Counted from the stretch's first letter, positions 1 through 14,574 are shown. The stretch: DNA of 64,000 nt from Zerene cesonia (GCF_012273895.1 NC_052109.1:4540432-4604431), one strand, 5' to 3'. The notes: generated by a model not told the origin, from the letters alone. Numbers and translations are program-made.

Positions 1-94
1 CCAATGCATATATATAGGAAATTTTTAAAAGGTAATCAAAATAAAGAACGATGTGTCAAAAAATATTCTATACCGCTGCAAAGTTCGCTGGGCT

Positions 95-300
95 AACAAG
101 TTATAATACCGATTACTAGACCCGATAAACGCTGTTCTGACTTACACTTATCATTAAGGAGCATAAGAAATAGATATTGGCTGATTCTCAGACCTACCCG
201 ACATGCATAAAAATTTCATGAAAATTGGTTAAGCCTTTTCGGAGTATGGAAACAAATAATGTGACAGAGAAATATATGTTTAGATAAGAACATGCACCAC
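95..300 (+). repeat. Decayed lepidopteran interspersed repeat
   Basis: The stretch holds phrases such as 'attctcagacctacccgac', 'aaatttcatgaaaattggtt' and 'aagccttttcggagtatgg', which I recognise as part of a very common interspersed repeat of moths and butterflies, probably the tail of a non-LTR element. No open reading frame survives. The family name is from memory and is not certain. Confidence 0.6.
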
Positions 301-2354
301 ACGAGCAACACCACAGGCTTGAGCTATATGAATGTTATCGTAAAATAAGCACTACTAATTTTCCCAGACCTTTCTTAACGTTTCCATTTAAATAGTCTTA
401 ATTTGTTTTCGTTTTAATATAATGTTGTTGGGTATCAAACTTAACCTATATAAGTGCGATAATTGTCATGAAGTATCAAGAAAGAAATTTCTTCTCAAAT
501 ATAATGAAAAAATAAGCGCAAATGTGCTGTTTTCTCGAAATATTTAAAATACATTTTTTCATTTTTATTAACATTTTATTCTTCAGTTTAAATTATTAAG
601 TTTATTTCTTTAAGATATTCACTTACCTATATGAGTATCAACGACACTACGTGCATTAATTTTAACTAATTGAACTAATATTATTAATATTAATTCACCC
701 TTAGCAATGTAAGAATGAAAATAAATAGTTTTTATCATTTTACAGAGTAGCTGTTGAAATATATGAAAGTTAGAAGCTAGGTTTATATAGCAGAGAACCT
801 GAAAAATAATAAAACAAAAGTCATGACCTTAGCCTAATAGGGGACTGAAAGCTCGCCCAACGTCAGCAGGAAAAAAAAATCGGATAAATATGCGCCAATG
901 CGGCGGGTTTAGTTTTTGCTTTATTAATCATTTACAAATTTATTGTAAGGTCTTTATATATTAAATGACAAATAGTCCAAGAGAAAGAAGGTGCCTGTGA
1001 AAATATCAATTCGGGGTATTTCTAATATTAACTCGTACTATTTAGCGTACCACTCGCGAAAATTTTCCAGGGAGTCACTATATAGGATTTTACTCTTTGA
1101 AAAAGGCATGACAACATGTTTTTAATTTGTTTGCCCATTGACACTAGGTTTTAACAATCAATGCTAATGTACAGTGGTAGTACTGGAAAGTGACAGAAAG
1201 TTGAGAACCTACATACTCCATCTTGATGATTTATACTCGTAGTAACTACAAGATATACCACACTCTTACCATGTTTATATGGGAAGGTAGTTAGATAATA
1301 CAACGAAAAAAAATTTTTTTAGCTGACTGATGTTCACTCATAGAAATGCAGATTGGTTCCCACCAGTTTAAGTGAACATAAATCTCTTTAATCGTTGGAC
1401 TATTGCAATAGAATAGTTGAGCTTGTTAGTACGAAACTTACTGACTGAGCGTGTTTTTAAGAGTTGAAGCATAGACTACATATGTGTTTGTACTAAATAC
1501 ATCACTTATGTTTTACTTTGGTTTTTAGCTGATATAATATCACAATCAACTAATCTAACTAAGTTATCACTACCCGCGGCTTCCCCTGGTGAGCCAAAGG
1601 AAAAGATAGAAAGTATCGTGGCTTTACTCACAAAGTTCCTGTTCACGAGAAATTGAAAACTATCCCTGTCTTTTTTCAGCGACAAACTAATATAATATTA
1701 TGGCAATTTGCACAAGTTTAGTGGTTTAGGCATGAAGAAGAGACGGACAGAAAGACAGGCAGAGCCACTTTCACACCTAGTAGGGCATCTAGAAGAGGTT
1801 CAATCATCAATCAATGAAAAAAGACAAGTAGCAATTATTCCGCGCCATAAACAGCATTTCTTTAAACAGATATCAAGTAAATCCGTTAAATAGTAGTGAT
1901 AAAACATCAATTTATTCCAATGTTAAATCAAATCAATAAAAGGAAAAACAATTTCCCATCCGGCTGCTGATAACACTTAGGAAGAGTTCGCACCGCGTTT
2001 GGCAGCGTGGCTCCACACGTGTTGTGTGGCGTTGTTGTGGCGGCCTAATCGTTTGCGCTACACTTGCATTTGCTATCGCACGATACTCGCACTTTTCCTT
2101 TTTGTTGTGCATGAAATTGTATGAATTTGCCGTCTTTAAATGATTCTTCTGAATTTCTTATTGGATTTCATCACTATTTCGTTATTTGAATGATTATAAT
2201 AAATAATATTTATGTAAATTATTAACGTTATTCAATTGTTTGTTATGTATTTTTGATTTAAATATACCAGATATAGATATAGATTATACTTAAAGATAAA
2301 TAGACGTTTAAATATGAATAAATACATCTAAACTTATATATACTATACTATAAC

Positions 2355-2475
2355 TTAATAAAGCTGAAGAGTTTATCGCTAATCTCAGGAACTACTGAAA
2401 CGATTTCAATAATTCTTTCACGTTGAACATGTACGAGTTCCTTGAGTACTACAGGGTACAAAATATGTAACTCGG
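2355..2475 (-). repeat. Relic of common lepidopteran repeat
   Basis: The run 'aaagctgaagagtttatcgc' followed by 'taatctcaggaactactg' and 'aataattctttcacgttg' matches a widespread lepidopteran interspersed element whose other end ends in 'aagtttataatattag'. The same family appears in opposite orientation at 6,460-6,630. Only noncoding debris remains. Confidence 0.6.
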
Positions 2476-5400
2476 GCGTTAAGGCGGACCGTTAGTAAAT
2501 TATTATGTGGTGATTATTTGTTAAATATTATAAGACAATTGGATTGACAATAATGACATGATTCGGTTATAAACTTAGCCCGTGCTTTGGTAACCGAAAA
2601 GAAGGCCTATTACCATCCAGGCCACAATCGATCCGCCTAACAAATTTCAGTGAACGGAATTAAAACGTAATAAACATCTTTATAATAAAATCATACGAAT
2701 TTTCTCGTATATTACATATATAATATTCATACACAAGTCGTATAGGATAATTTAAAGTTTACTATAAATATAAATGTAAACAGTTTGTTTATCTAACGTT
2801 TTCGCATACATGGTCTTAACGGCTGAAGAGATTTACGTACGAACCTTTCGAAAATACAAGGGATATATAGGGCAGACCGCTGACAAAATATAAATTTCGT
2901 AAAATGTCGGAACGTATTTCAAATTAAAAATATGGATTCATTTTAAATATTACATCATTGGTCGTACGAATTCGTTTAGATAATAAGTTATCAATGAGTA
3001 ATACGCTCAAACCTGAGTTGAAATTTGAAGTAAAAAATATATCTAATAATGAAAATTGAAAACACCTTTATTTGTTGGTACGTGTAACAAAAGATATAAA
3101 TAGAGTAATGCAAGGTAACAGCTGAGAGTAACTTATGTAAATGTTGTAATGTATGAGTTTAGTAAGAGAAAACCAAATTGAAATTTATTATTTTTTTTTA
3201 ATAGTCCTTATCAAAAATACATAACTGTCTCCTTCTTTATGATCGGTTCCACGGCATATTTTTTTTAACAAAAGTTACAGGAATTTTAACACACCTGAAA
3301 AGCTAAATAACTAGTGGAAACCAAGTAGCTTGGCATCCGTATTATTTACCAAGTTATGGGCAATATTCTAGAATACCTAAATCCCAAAATTTCATAATGC
3401 TCATTAATATGAAATTAGCAAGTATTTGGTGCTGTTTTATTCTGCGTGTGATGAAGGCTGAAGGTCAGGAGGCAAGTGGTTAGCTTCAGGGTCAAAGCGG
3501 ACTTAGCAATGAGCGAGGCCAAGACATTTAAAGTCAAGCTCGACTCTCCTTACTGCCTTTTGTTAGCACACTTTCGTAGTTAAAAAAAACCTTTAAGAGC
3601 GAGTTCGGAGCGTTTTGAAAAAGAGATGATATAGTATGAATATTTCTTAAATTGGTCACAACTGTACATTATCAATTTTAATAAGATCACAACAATTTAG
3701 TAGAGGTTCTTTGACGACTAATCTCTATTTGTTTCACGTTCATCGTATTAATCAAATATTTAATGAGTAACATTAAACATTTGGTATTCTTCTCTTTTAA
3801 TTATTTTCTTTTATAAGACTCATATTGCTCTCTAACCCTTACAATAAGCGTACTTCTTTCTTTATTTATTTATATATATCGTCTATCTCACACTAATTTT
3901 TGTGAATGTTGTGGATAATATAATTCAAAGTTATTGTATATGGAGAAAATAATCGTTTATAAATAATTAGTTGACGTTTTGGCGAACCGCTGATATGAAT
4001 TAGATTGTTATTTTCAGGAATAAATATCGTTAAATTTACGTTTCATAAATTAGTAAGTGTTGCCACTCTTACTCAAGATTTCTTATCATCTGAAACATCC
4101 CTGATACACCCACGCGTTGATACCAAGATAAGGTTCGACTCAAAAGTCAAGTTTCACTCGTGCCGATATAGCCAAATTATCTCTTTTCATATATTGACCT
4201 ATAAAAGTAATATAAAATTATGAAAATATTTCTAAAAATAAAACCAAAAATTGATCAAAAATTACCAGACTCCTTTGAATTGAGAAATGTTATTGATGTC
4301 TTATTTTATAAATTACCTTCACCTTAATATTGACTTAGTTCTAAACTTTTAACTTCTTCGTTTATTCCATTTTAACCCTTTAAAACGTAGGCCGATGTTT
4401 ATTTGACTCATTTTTCGTTTTCTGTTTTCTGTTTTCTAATTGTGTCCTTTCTAGAAAGTATCTGTTCTTCCAAATTTCAATCTTATTTGTTATAACGGCG
4501 TAAATTTGAGTTGTTTTATCCTTAAATAGATTCTTATCCCTTATGCAAAATATAGGTATGAATCTATGATCTATCAGGAAAAACACTTGACTTCTATCAT
4601 TATCCTTAGTGAAATAGTGATACAATTCAAAATTAATTATTGTAAGTTGTCATATTAACATATTATGTAAATTAACATATGTAAGTAATTACATAATATC
4701 GTAAAGTAAGAATAGGGTAGCAGTTGGTAGGAGATGCAGAAGCCGGAGTTGTCAGTCAGCCCATGCGAGAGTCCCATCTGTAAATTGGGATTCTAACAAT
4801 TAATTTACATGATTACTTTATAATTTAATATGAAATACATGATGTTTTCAGCAAATTGAATGAGAAAACAAGTTGCTACAGCTTTTTGTTGAAAGACCCT
4901 ATTTTATTAATTGAAATTTTGGAAGTGCATGGGAATGTAGAAAAAAATAATATATTTTTAACAGCACACAGGCAGTATGATGTTATAAATAAAACCTAAC
5001 TAAACCATTTAATAACTCTAACGTTTGATTGATGGGTAATGTGACTCTAAAAATCGTAAAAACTCATTTGTTACTAACAGAGTTATGTTACCTGGTACTA
5101 AAAGGGAAGAGAGACAAAAATGCACTAAAACTAAGATACAATATTTAGCTTAGTACGCCAATTAATCTGGGTAATTTGAAATTTCTTTATTGCAAGAAGA
5201 GGATATACAAGTAACTCTTGTAATACGGTAAGTACTTATATCGGAATGGTAAATATCGTCAATATTGTAATAAATAAATAAGTATTTACTTCATATTAAA
5301 GAGACTTGTCGAAATAGAAGTGTGCTATACATACGTAATATACGGTAGCATAACGGTAGATACGTTATAGAAAATCGTTTTTTAAATTAATTTTTATACG

Positions 5401-6459
5401 TGTTAATTACTGGAATTACCTTTTAGCTTAGGCTACTTAAGCTTGACCGAAGCAGAACCAGTATAAATTTTTCAATAAATAAACTCTAGTAATATTTCTC
5501 TTATTCTCTCTCTCTTCTCTTCTATATAGCACCATTTAATAAATCAAGCTCAGTTAGCAAATGAAGCGTATGTACGTACAGTTGAGACACACTATGACAT
5601 AAATATCAGTTTTGTAGTTGCACATCAAGGGTTAATCGGTATAGCGGTTGGTCTCCTGGGTTTAATACATACAGAACTCAAGTACTGCTTGCCTTTATAT
5701 CCTTATTATAGCTATAGTTCTGGTAGTGCTGGAATGGATCTGTAGTGTCTATATTTTTCCAGTTGGATTGAAATGCTACAGGCCTGGAATTCATACATTA
5801 TCTTGTGGCTTCAACGCTGGAGTAAGTGATGTAAATTGGGTATAGGAGAATTATAATGTTTGTTAGTGAATTCAAATAGAAAACATAATGATTTAGCTTT
5901 AAATGATAATTTTATCGGACACGTTGATGAGGTCCAGTGTTAGAGTACGTAATGGGCATGTAATTTCTCCTTAATTTTAATTCACATACAGGCGCATATA
6001 ATATCATAAAAGTAAATAATTGCAAATTAGTATATAAACTTCTATCAAAATTCTTAGCAGAATCATTAAGCTGTTCCATAACACTCCTGCATCTCTATAA
6101 CGTCTCCATAGACATGGACTCAGTTCCGTCGCTAGAATCAAAGTAACAACCTTTTTAAAGATCCGTATCAATAAATAATTGTATGTTACTCAGTACATAA
6201 TTGAAAATTATTTTGTATCTAGACACAGATAAATATACCTAATTATAGAAAAAAACATAAAGATTAATGTATATGGTATTGAATAAAAGACGCTATTAAT
6301 TAAGGAGTTGTTTATTCAAAATCATTTACTAACATCGCAACAGTGCTAATTGTTTCGATGAATAAATTCTAAATTAAAAAAGCACCTTAAAATCTAAATG
6401 ATTTAGCATTTATGCATCATATGATATCAGTTATTCGAATTAGAAAAGAGTTTCTATAT

Positions 6460-6630
6460 CTATTGGTGGTCCAGCCCGGTTTCTTATTGGTACAAACATA
6501 AATTATAACACTAAGGGATCACGTACATATCAAACAGTGAGAATTTTTTTGAATTGGCTCGAGTAATTCCCGAGATAAGCGCGTACAAACAAACAAACTC
6601 TTCGGCTTTATTTTGTATTAGTATAGACTT
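6460..6630 (+). repeat. Relic of common lepidopteran repeat
   Basis: The words 'gagtaattcccgagataagc', 'gcgtacaaacaaacaaactc' and 'ttcggctttattttgtatta' are the 3-prime end of the same element family seen reversed at 2,355-2,475. It is fragmentary and has no coding capacity. Confidence 0.6.
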
Positions 6631-6834
6631 ATCCATTCCATTCACGCGTCACAAAATTGAATAGATATTTTTTTTATCTATGTATTGGCTTGTTCCTCGA
6701 CGTGATATAAGAAAAAAAATATAGATATATAGAAGATAAAGATAATAAAATATGCAATAAAATAATGTGCAATAAAATAATGGTTAGATTTTCCATAAAT
6801 ACTAAATCTGAAGGATTTTTTTCTTAAACAATTA

Positions 6835-7005
6835 GGAAATTTCCATATAAACTAAAAGTTTGTATGGAAATTGAGGGGTGAAATCTCTTTAATCCTTTTA
6901 GGGGATGAATCACCATAATCGTTAGCGATCCCCTAAGGAACTCCAAAAATATTTCCTCCAAATTCTAGGCCAACCGGATTGAATTTTGTTTAGTGTACAT
7001 CTGTT
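6835..7005. repeat. Hairpin plus decayed repeat
   Basis: AATTTCCATATAAAC and GTTTGTATGGAAATT form a 15-bp inverted repeat with one mismatch around a 5-nt loop. It is followed by 'ggggtgaaatctcttta' and 'ttttaggggatgaatcacc', phrases typical of old insect transposable-element tails. No coding potential is visible. Confidence 0.45.
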
Positions 7006-7899
7006 AAATTAAGTATTATATCGTGAACTCACATCTAAATTAGAATTATTGTAACATTTAAAATATTTATCCACTGAGTAATAAATATATAAAATGATCC
7101 ACATCGCCACAAAATTAATCTTAATTTACAAGTTTACAGCTTCCCGACTATCCTTTACAAAAGAAAAAAAACATACATACATAATTATATACCTATATTA
7201 AGAGGAATAAACTTCATTAACATCATGCAGACATTCGCTGCTCCAGTTTTCAACGCAATCCTGAACGCATCGGATGTTTTGGCGGGAATAACTTAGGTCC
7301 TAGAGGTATAGACTATAGATAATCTATTCAGTAGATCTTTTGACATGCATTACGCAACGCGGCGCCACCTCGGAAAGCAATGCCAAACTAAAACAGTTCT
7401 TAATTTGATAATATTAGATTTTAAAAATAAGACGGAGGTCTCATATTTGCAAATAACGGTTTTGTCACTAAATGTGAAATAGTATTGTGGAATATTCCTT
7501 AAATGAATTACTCAATGAATAATTGACGAAGTTAATTTTTGGGTCCAAAAATAGCAAAACTAACTTAATCCTGTTAGCTGTATAATAACTGTAACTAATT
7601 TAAGAGATAATTTGGAGGAAGAACTATATTTGAAAATATATTCCTACATAAGTAAGTGAAATAAGGTACGATAGTTATAGAACTGCGATAATTGTCATAA
7701 AATAATGTATATCTATCCGTTCTGTATCTACTTGTTTAGATCTACAACATATTGTAAATAACGTGAAAAGTGAAAGAAAATGCGACATCTATGAGCGACA
7801 ACGTAAACTTCAGCGAACAGAAATGCGTTTACGATCTTTATTATCGGCAGTGGTAATGGTACTACAAATTTAGTTCTTGCCCTACAAAAAGCGTTTCTC

Positions 7900-8160
7900 C
7901 TTTCATAATAATAAGAATACGTCGAGCGAGTCGGTCGGTTGGCGCGCTTGCTCGTTCCGTGTGTACGGACGCGGCGCGGGGCATCTGTGTGCGTGGGCGA
8001 GGCGGGCGTGTGCGTGGGCCGTCGCCCCGCGCACCGCGCCTCGCCCGGCGCCCCGCTGCCGCGCGTCCACCGAACGTAGCTTTCTGTTCACTTATATAAC
8101 GACATACATAAGCGCGGTAAATAATATACACTGTGAATAGCGAGCTATATGCTGCCACCT
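7900..8160. promoter_or_regulatory. GC-rich CpG-dense island
   Basis: This block is strongly GC- and CpG-rich compared with its AT-rich flanks. It contains GCGCGG, GCGGGCG and GCGCCCCGC clusters. All six frames stay open only because of base composition, and the resulting Arg/Ala-rich translations look spurious. It may be a regulatory island or an unrecognised first exon. No splice donor next to a credible ORF was found. Confidence 0.3.
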
Positions 8161-10500
8161 AGCGGGACGAGCGCTCAACGTGCCACAGACTATAGTCAGT
8201 TTTGGTCTCTTAAAGAACATTATATTCAAGGACTTTTTAGTTTATGACTTTTATGTATTTATGTCGATTACGGAAACTGTAGGAAATTCACTTGGACTTT
8301 AATATTGTTTTTATTTTTAAGCCGACCAGGGCTATTAGGTATTTGCACGCAAAATAAAAAGCAGATAGACTCTTTCATTGGTGTTTTGTTTAGAAATATT
8401 TTTCCCAGTAGTAGTAGTATGTAACACAGTATTAGTGGCAATCTTTAAACCTTTTCCATCGTATATTGTATCTATAATTAATTAGGTACTAATTGTATTA
8501 ATGAGGCGTAATAGTGTTATGATTTAATGCTATATATGGTATACAATATAATATATTTATTAGTTAATTAGGCTTTGAAAGAATTCTATATCTATAAGGA
8601 TTTTTAAAAAAACCCTGTGTACTATTGAGTATAATTATTATGTATTCTATGAATCATTACACAAATCTACGTCGGTCCCTCTGCGAAGAGGCAAGTATTA
8701 TTTCGAAGGCGTCCGGCTAGCTCGGGCCGAGCTTTCAAGCCAACTTGAGCTGACGAACTACGGTAAAATTTCACTAGCAGCCATCCATGACGCCGACCTG
8801 CCCGCTTGCGCTCCTCGACTGATCTCGCCGTGTACCTTTCGTTTTAAACGTAACGAAATGAGGCGGCCATTTTGAAATATTTCCCGCCTCAGACATAACC
8901 TCATTATTTGCTTGCTTTATCTTTCTGTTATATATTTTGCTACGTTGCAGTATTTTTTAATATAATAATAAAATAGTTATTCAGCAGTTACGTATTTATT
9001 TATAAAAGTTGATTCTTGATTTGAACAAAATATAAGCGCAATTTTTATTTCTCGAAGGGTAGTAATGTATGATGAGAGTAAATAAATTTCTCTGATGAGA
9101 TGAGAGGATGTTCAGAGCGTCGCACCATATGTTCCAGCGACATCACCGCGAGTATGCTGGTTACACCATATGTCCGTCTTTGCTCTACAATTATAGTTGC
9201 TATTTGCAATGACTAAGATTGAAAGTGGCGTGTGGGATTTTTAAATAGTTTTTAGTAGGTAGCGTTTGAGAACGGCTCGCGCGTCGCATGTCAATGACTC
9301 AACATCGTTGAAACTCTGTGCGCAATGAACACGAAACAGAAAAAGTACGATTGCGAGGATATTGCTGGCAACGTGTGGCGTGCCAGTTCTTGCAATGACA
9401 GCGACTTGCCACAGATAAAGTTTGTGTTCGATTTGAAGTGTCAATCGATTTTCAAATATCGATTTATTGTAATTTTGAGGAAACCTGGTAACGAAGCAGG
9501 AAATATTGATATTTTATTTGGATTGATACAAAATGCTGAGTTTGTAAATTATATTATTGAGTGGACAATGCTGTTTGGTTGTGCTTGCCAAAATGAACTG
9601 TATGCCTTTTTGTGATGACGTATTCAATCAAATAATAATTATTTCTCTTTGTTGAAATTTTTAAGCGAAATAAACATCTGAATTTAATCAATATGAACAT
9701 ACAAAGAAATTGTTCTGGCTGTATATAAAAACGTATTTAATTACGAATGTAGAGTGATGAAACAAATATTTGTGTGTGATCGCTTTAGGAAAAATTAAGA
9801 ACGAACTAATGAATGTTTTGCAGCTTTCTTAAACCTGAAACTGTAGAAAAGGGCTAACATTATCAATTAGCATAAGTATGTATCTGCTTGAGTGATTTCT
9901 TTAAATATTATAAAATTTTTGTTTCGAATATTTGACTATCGATAATTTTGAATATCCCGCGCGCCATAGAAGTTTGTTCATACGAATCTAACACGTGCGC
10001 AGCATTCGGAACCCGCTGTTTTGTCTACAGGCCCGAGTCTAGACCCACTACGTAATAAGCAAACCTAGGTTTTCGAACGAAACCTCCAACTATAAATTCT
10101 CAGTTCAAATTCATTGCTTTCTCGAAGGGGAATTAGGACTTTACTACGGGTTTCTAGAGGAAGGATACTTGTCTATTTTTTATTGCTTTGCAATGAATTT
10201 CAGAATAAAAAAGTTACTTTCCCTTATTTATTAATGTTGAAAAGTTAATAAAATTATATGTCAATTGATAAAAATTGTACTGTAATATATTAAAAAATAC
10301 TTTTATCTTTAAGCTACCATCGTGTTGGATCAACTAATAATTGGTCTGCAAATAATAAATATGAGTAAGATTCGTTCTAAAAGTTATCATGTAAAAAACC
10401 ATAATTTCATATTCAAACGGGTTATGTAGGATACATAAATACATATACAGCATACACAGCATACTTTGTTTTAGACATGCATTTTTTATAGCAAATAAAT
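8161..10500. other. Gene-free region with one GC-rich motif block
   Basis: The only distinctive part is 8,690-8,890, which is GC-rich and ends with GCCATTTT (8,866-8,873, like a YY1/Pleiohomeotic site) and TTTCCCGC (8,880-8,887, an E2F consensus). A 96-codon plus-strand ORF at 9,325-9,615 has AATAAA about 55 nt after its stop. It has no recognisable domain or partner exon, so I do not call it a gene. Confidence 0.45.
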
Positions 10501-11215
10501 AATTGTTTGATTAACAGCTGCGACTGCGATTTCGATGGCTCTACCTTGCGAACTTCAGATAGGTTGCAATTCGAGCCCTAACCCAATACTTCGAAGCAAG
10601 GCACGATATACAACATACAACAATAAACTCTACCTCCACGACGTACAGTGGCATTTCAATCGTTATCAGCGCACTGATAACACCGCGACTCTACATCACA
10701 GCCCGCAACCGAGTAACAATCGAGAACGTCCTAGTGTCATACGATTTGCTGAATCGCTTAGCGTCCTGACACTGGCGCCTTCTACAAATAGATTAATAAC
10801 AATTAACGCGGAATTGGCACAACGAGCCTCATTTCGCATGGCAGAGTTGAGGTCGTCGTCAAAAAGAGGTGTTATTTCAAAATACTTATTTCGGAATTTC
10901 AGGAGCGAAATCAACTTCATAACAATTAACGATACGACCCCCGCCTCTAAATTCCTCGCCCCGAGCGTACCCGCTATACGTGGCAATACGACGCCTTCGC
11001 ATAGATAGAATAGAGAGCGGTTTCGGAACGCACCCGTACACGTGCGCCTGTGTGCCAGCCTTGCCGTTGTGTTGGCGTGTACGTGAACACGCACACAGCC
11101 GCGCCGCCGGTGAGCGCTGTTCACCGCACTCTGTGAGCGCAAACAACCATCTATAAGGCCACGCTATAGCTGACAGAGGGACGCTCCGCGCCACAGGCCG
11201 TTATCGTTTATATGG
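10500..11215. promoter_or_regulatory. GC-rich island, possible regulatory block
   Basis: The block is GC-enriched, most strongly at 11,000-11,200 where GCGC, CACGTG-like and GTGTACGTG words cluster. It contains the longest unmasked ORF of the left part (plus strand, 10,535-11,008, 157 codons). That translation has no domain, no recognisable family and skewed composition, and two more ORFs overlap it on the other strand, as expected in stop-poor DNA. I favour a regulatory island over a gene. Confidence 0.3.
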
Positions 11216-12409
11216 AATTTCTTTGTTCGAAAGTTAGCCAAACTGTTTAAAAATAAAGAGTAGCCTTATTTTGACGTTCTTCCATTTGTTTTTTCGAAAG
11301 ATACTTGTAGGAGAAATAATTTGAACTAAATATAATAATATTGTGGTACAATTCAGAAAAAACTTGGCATCGAATTTTTCCAATAAAAATATAAAATTTA
11401 CCATATTAGCAGTATACTGTCAGTTTAAATACGAGAAAGGCCTATGCCACCAAAACTGTTTTATTACAAATGATATTATTTCTTACACTCATTGCAGTAC
11501 ATATTTCACAATTTTCTGACATGATATAAGAACTTTAATTTTTGATTAACAAAGATTTCAGCCTATCGCTATCGCTTATTTTGAAACTTTTGAAGATTTA
11601 TTACAATGGCATAATTTATATTTAAATTATTGTTATGCTTAAATTGGTTGTACAAACAGTTATATACAATTAAGAAAATGTTTATATTTGTAGTTTTTAT
11701 GGCATGTTAGCTGTGTCGTTAATAGTAGCTTAATATCTAGCAATATTGCAGCATATTGCAGATATAAGATAAACTAGCAGGAGCTCGTAGTTTCAGTCTG
11801 TGAAACAAGGTAACTTATGTGATATTCCAGACAATAATCTATATTTCTCCTTAATTTCAGACTAATCCGATCAATTGCTTTTGCTTGGAGGTAATAAATA
11901 TCTATATATTCCTCCAAACTTTCACGCTTATAATATTAAATTTCGTATTAAAAATGCTGTGAAACTAGTGAAAATGCTACTTAAGTGTCATTGATGACGT
12001 AAAAATGTTTTAAATAACTTAATTTTAAAACATTACCATTAGAAAGGCAAATCAAGTTGTCCTGAAATTTTTATGAAACAATAATTTTATTGTACTACGA
12101 ATGAAGTACGACGAATAATGATACCTGTACCATATAAGAATCTTATGATAACTTTATATTTTATTAATTTAATTAAAAGAATATAAAATACCAACTATTT
12201 AAGACAATATATATAAGTGATTAATGATTTAACAAATATTTAAAATTTTATTTATTTTTTTAAACGTAACACACAGCAACTACCCAATACCATTGCAAAG
12301 ACTGCTTACCCCAAGGTTTATATTTTAGCAATAAATTAATTTTAATAGCTGGTCCTGATTCTTTAAAAAATGTAAAATAAACTCCCCATACAAACTAAAT
12401 AGCAAAACA

Positions 12410-13270
12410 GTGTAACGGCTTGAGGCGCGGAGCGGCCGGTATATTTCCGACATAATACCGCTGCGTCGAGCGATTACTACTATATATTCTATATACATTT
12501 AATAGCTATACAGGCGCGCATAGAACTGGCCGTACTTATGTGAGCGCTACGAAACGAACGCTTACATCGCTGTAGCGCTTGCGATACTACTGCCGTCTAA
12601 TAATACTTTGACATGCAGCGCTTCAGCGCAACAGTATCTTCGAGCCCGGCTTATTATTATCGTAGATTGGCGTCGGCGCAACTACACGGCGTTAGAAGGA
12701 CGTTCCGTTTTAAATATCAGGTTTTATTATTATGAAGAGCGGCACAGCAGAGTGCGGACGAGGAGCGGCGGACGGCGGACGGCGGACGGTTGCGTGCGAT
12801 AACATTTGACATTCGTAATGAGTGGAGCGCGAGCGGAGGCCGGTGGACATTCCGCTGGAGTCCGCGGGGCCGGGCAAAGAGGTCGTGCGTTGCGTCAGCG
12901 GTCGAGGCTCTCGCGCCGTATCGCGCTTTAGGGCTGCCAGAACTGCTGCCGCACGTTCTTCGGCACTCTTATGCTCTCTCAATACTCTTCCACTTTATGC
13001 GATTTTATCATTAAGATTTGCCAACATTTAGGTTGTTCTCTTTTGAAATTGAATTTGCGGTGAAGAAGTTTTCATATGTAAAAACGTCTTTTAATTGATT
13101 CAATGAATCTGGGCATGCTTGCGTTCGGGTATTTCCTTGGGCCCGGTATCTGGCAACCCTTGTTGCCGCTCAGACGCCGCATTGTATCCGCGCCGCAGCC
13201 GCGACTCCGTCACGTGCCCGCATTTCGCATACACCTAAATATTTCCACCTACATATCACAGCCTTGAAGC
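12410..13270. promoter_or_regulatory. GC-rich island with 7-bp tandem repeat
   Basis: This long GC- and CpG-rich block stands out from AT-rich flanks. It contains three exact copies of GGCGGAC at 12,767-12,787 and several GCGCTT/AGCGC words at 12,530-12,640. ORFs on both strands overlap each other and look compositional. It could be a distal regulatory element or alternative promoter of the downstream SERTA gene, but nothing in the sequence proves this. Confidence 0.3.
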
Positions 13271-14574
13271 CTTTCACACTATTTTCAGAGAACACAACAC
13301 GCTTCAGGCTTATGATCATGCCTGTATCAGTCATTGTACCGAGCGATTAACAGAATGATTTTAACTCTACATTATCTTATATACATAGTTAAATTCATAG
13401 AAATATTTACGTATAGACTGTAAGAAAAAATATTTTACTAAACGAAACCCAACTCTACATTCATAAATACGTTTACAGAATATTACTTTTGAAATTATTT
13501 TTTCCTTTGTTCTGTCTCTACATAATTCCCTAAAGACAGTATTTACAAATTCTAGTAAAAAATTGTCAACAAATTATAATCAAAATTAGGAATATTTTAT
13601 CGCACGCTACAATACAATACCTAAATTTCTGTTTGCTAAATCCAAAGCACCCGAATGCCCAGCTAATGAGTCCAAAATTCAGGCGAGCGTCGGAGCGGTT
13701 ACGATATATGCGACTTTACCGCATCAGAAATAAAGTTGATATTTAATTTTTATATGAATTTATACGTCAGCCGGAGTCAAAGAGCAGAGATACAGATAAA
13801 AACGAGTGAGGAAAACATCAGAGCTGTACAGGCGATACCGAGCGTACAGCGAACCTTAATATTCGAGCACATAAACAAAGTTATCGCTATGCCAAAATAG
13901 AACATGTCGCATTGGAATAAATACTAATATCCCGTGTTTGTTATATATACGAGTTCATATCATGAGACAAAAGAGTTCTGTTGCACACCTGCAATATGAG
14001 AGTGTATCCTATTTTGTGCTAATTGTGATCATATTGTGTTAATGCATACGACAGATTTATTAAATTTACTGATATATGCCAAAACGAATTATGTTGACGG
14101 TAAGAAATCATGAAATACTCTTATAGTAATCATAAAACTAAATCAACACATTTTCTATTTGTGACAGAGTGCGTAAATATTAAAATATCAGTATTTCGTG
14201 TACATTATGATTTAATACATTTCATAGTATTTAACAATTATATTATGTATTTCATTCATAAAAATATGGAAACTAATTAATCAATTATTACAAATACTAT
14301 ATACATTGATATTCCTATTTATTCCATAGTAACATCGGCCTATACCGTGAATGTTTTTTTCTTAAGCGCCATTGTTTTGTCGCGTATAGTTGTAGGAAAC
14401 AGATATTTAGTGCATCGTATTAAAGTTCATAATTAAATTAACCGATATTGTACTTGGAATTAATTTTATATATTATATGTGTAGTGTACATAAATGAAAA
14501 TACAGTAAAAGAATATTTAAATTAAGATGAAATCTCAGACCTATTATTATAAATCTTTCTTAATTATGTGATAA

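Larger units (their letters stand above)
301..7860. other. Gene-free AT-rich region with repeat relics
   Basis: No ORF here has exon-like coding character. The longest (1,708-1,893 and 4,005-4,223 on the plus strand, 4,380-4,625 on the minus strand) have the amino-acid make-up of translated AT-rich noncoding DNA and no recognisable domain. A pyrimidine-rich TCTC tract lies at about 5,500-5,530. A stretch at 5,620-5,860, with higher GC than its flanks, reads like an old repeat copy but I cannot name it. Recognised repeats are listed separately. Confidence 0.6.

Noticed and set aside
7862..8158. Three overlapping Arg/Ala-rich ORFs
   Set aside because: Open on both strands because of GC-rich composition; no family resemblance.
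9325..9615. 96-codon ORF with a nearby AATAAA
   Set aside because: No recognised family or promoter; AATAAA is frequent in AT-rich DNA. Could be revisited with RNA data.
10535..11008. 157-codon plus-strand ORF
   Set aside because: No domain, no partner exon, and overlapping ORFs on the opposite strand. Explained by stop-poor GC-rich DNA.
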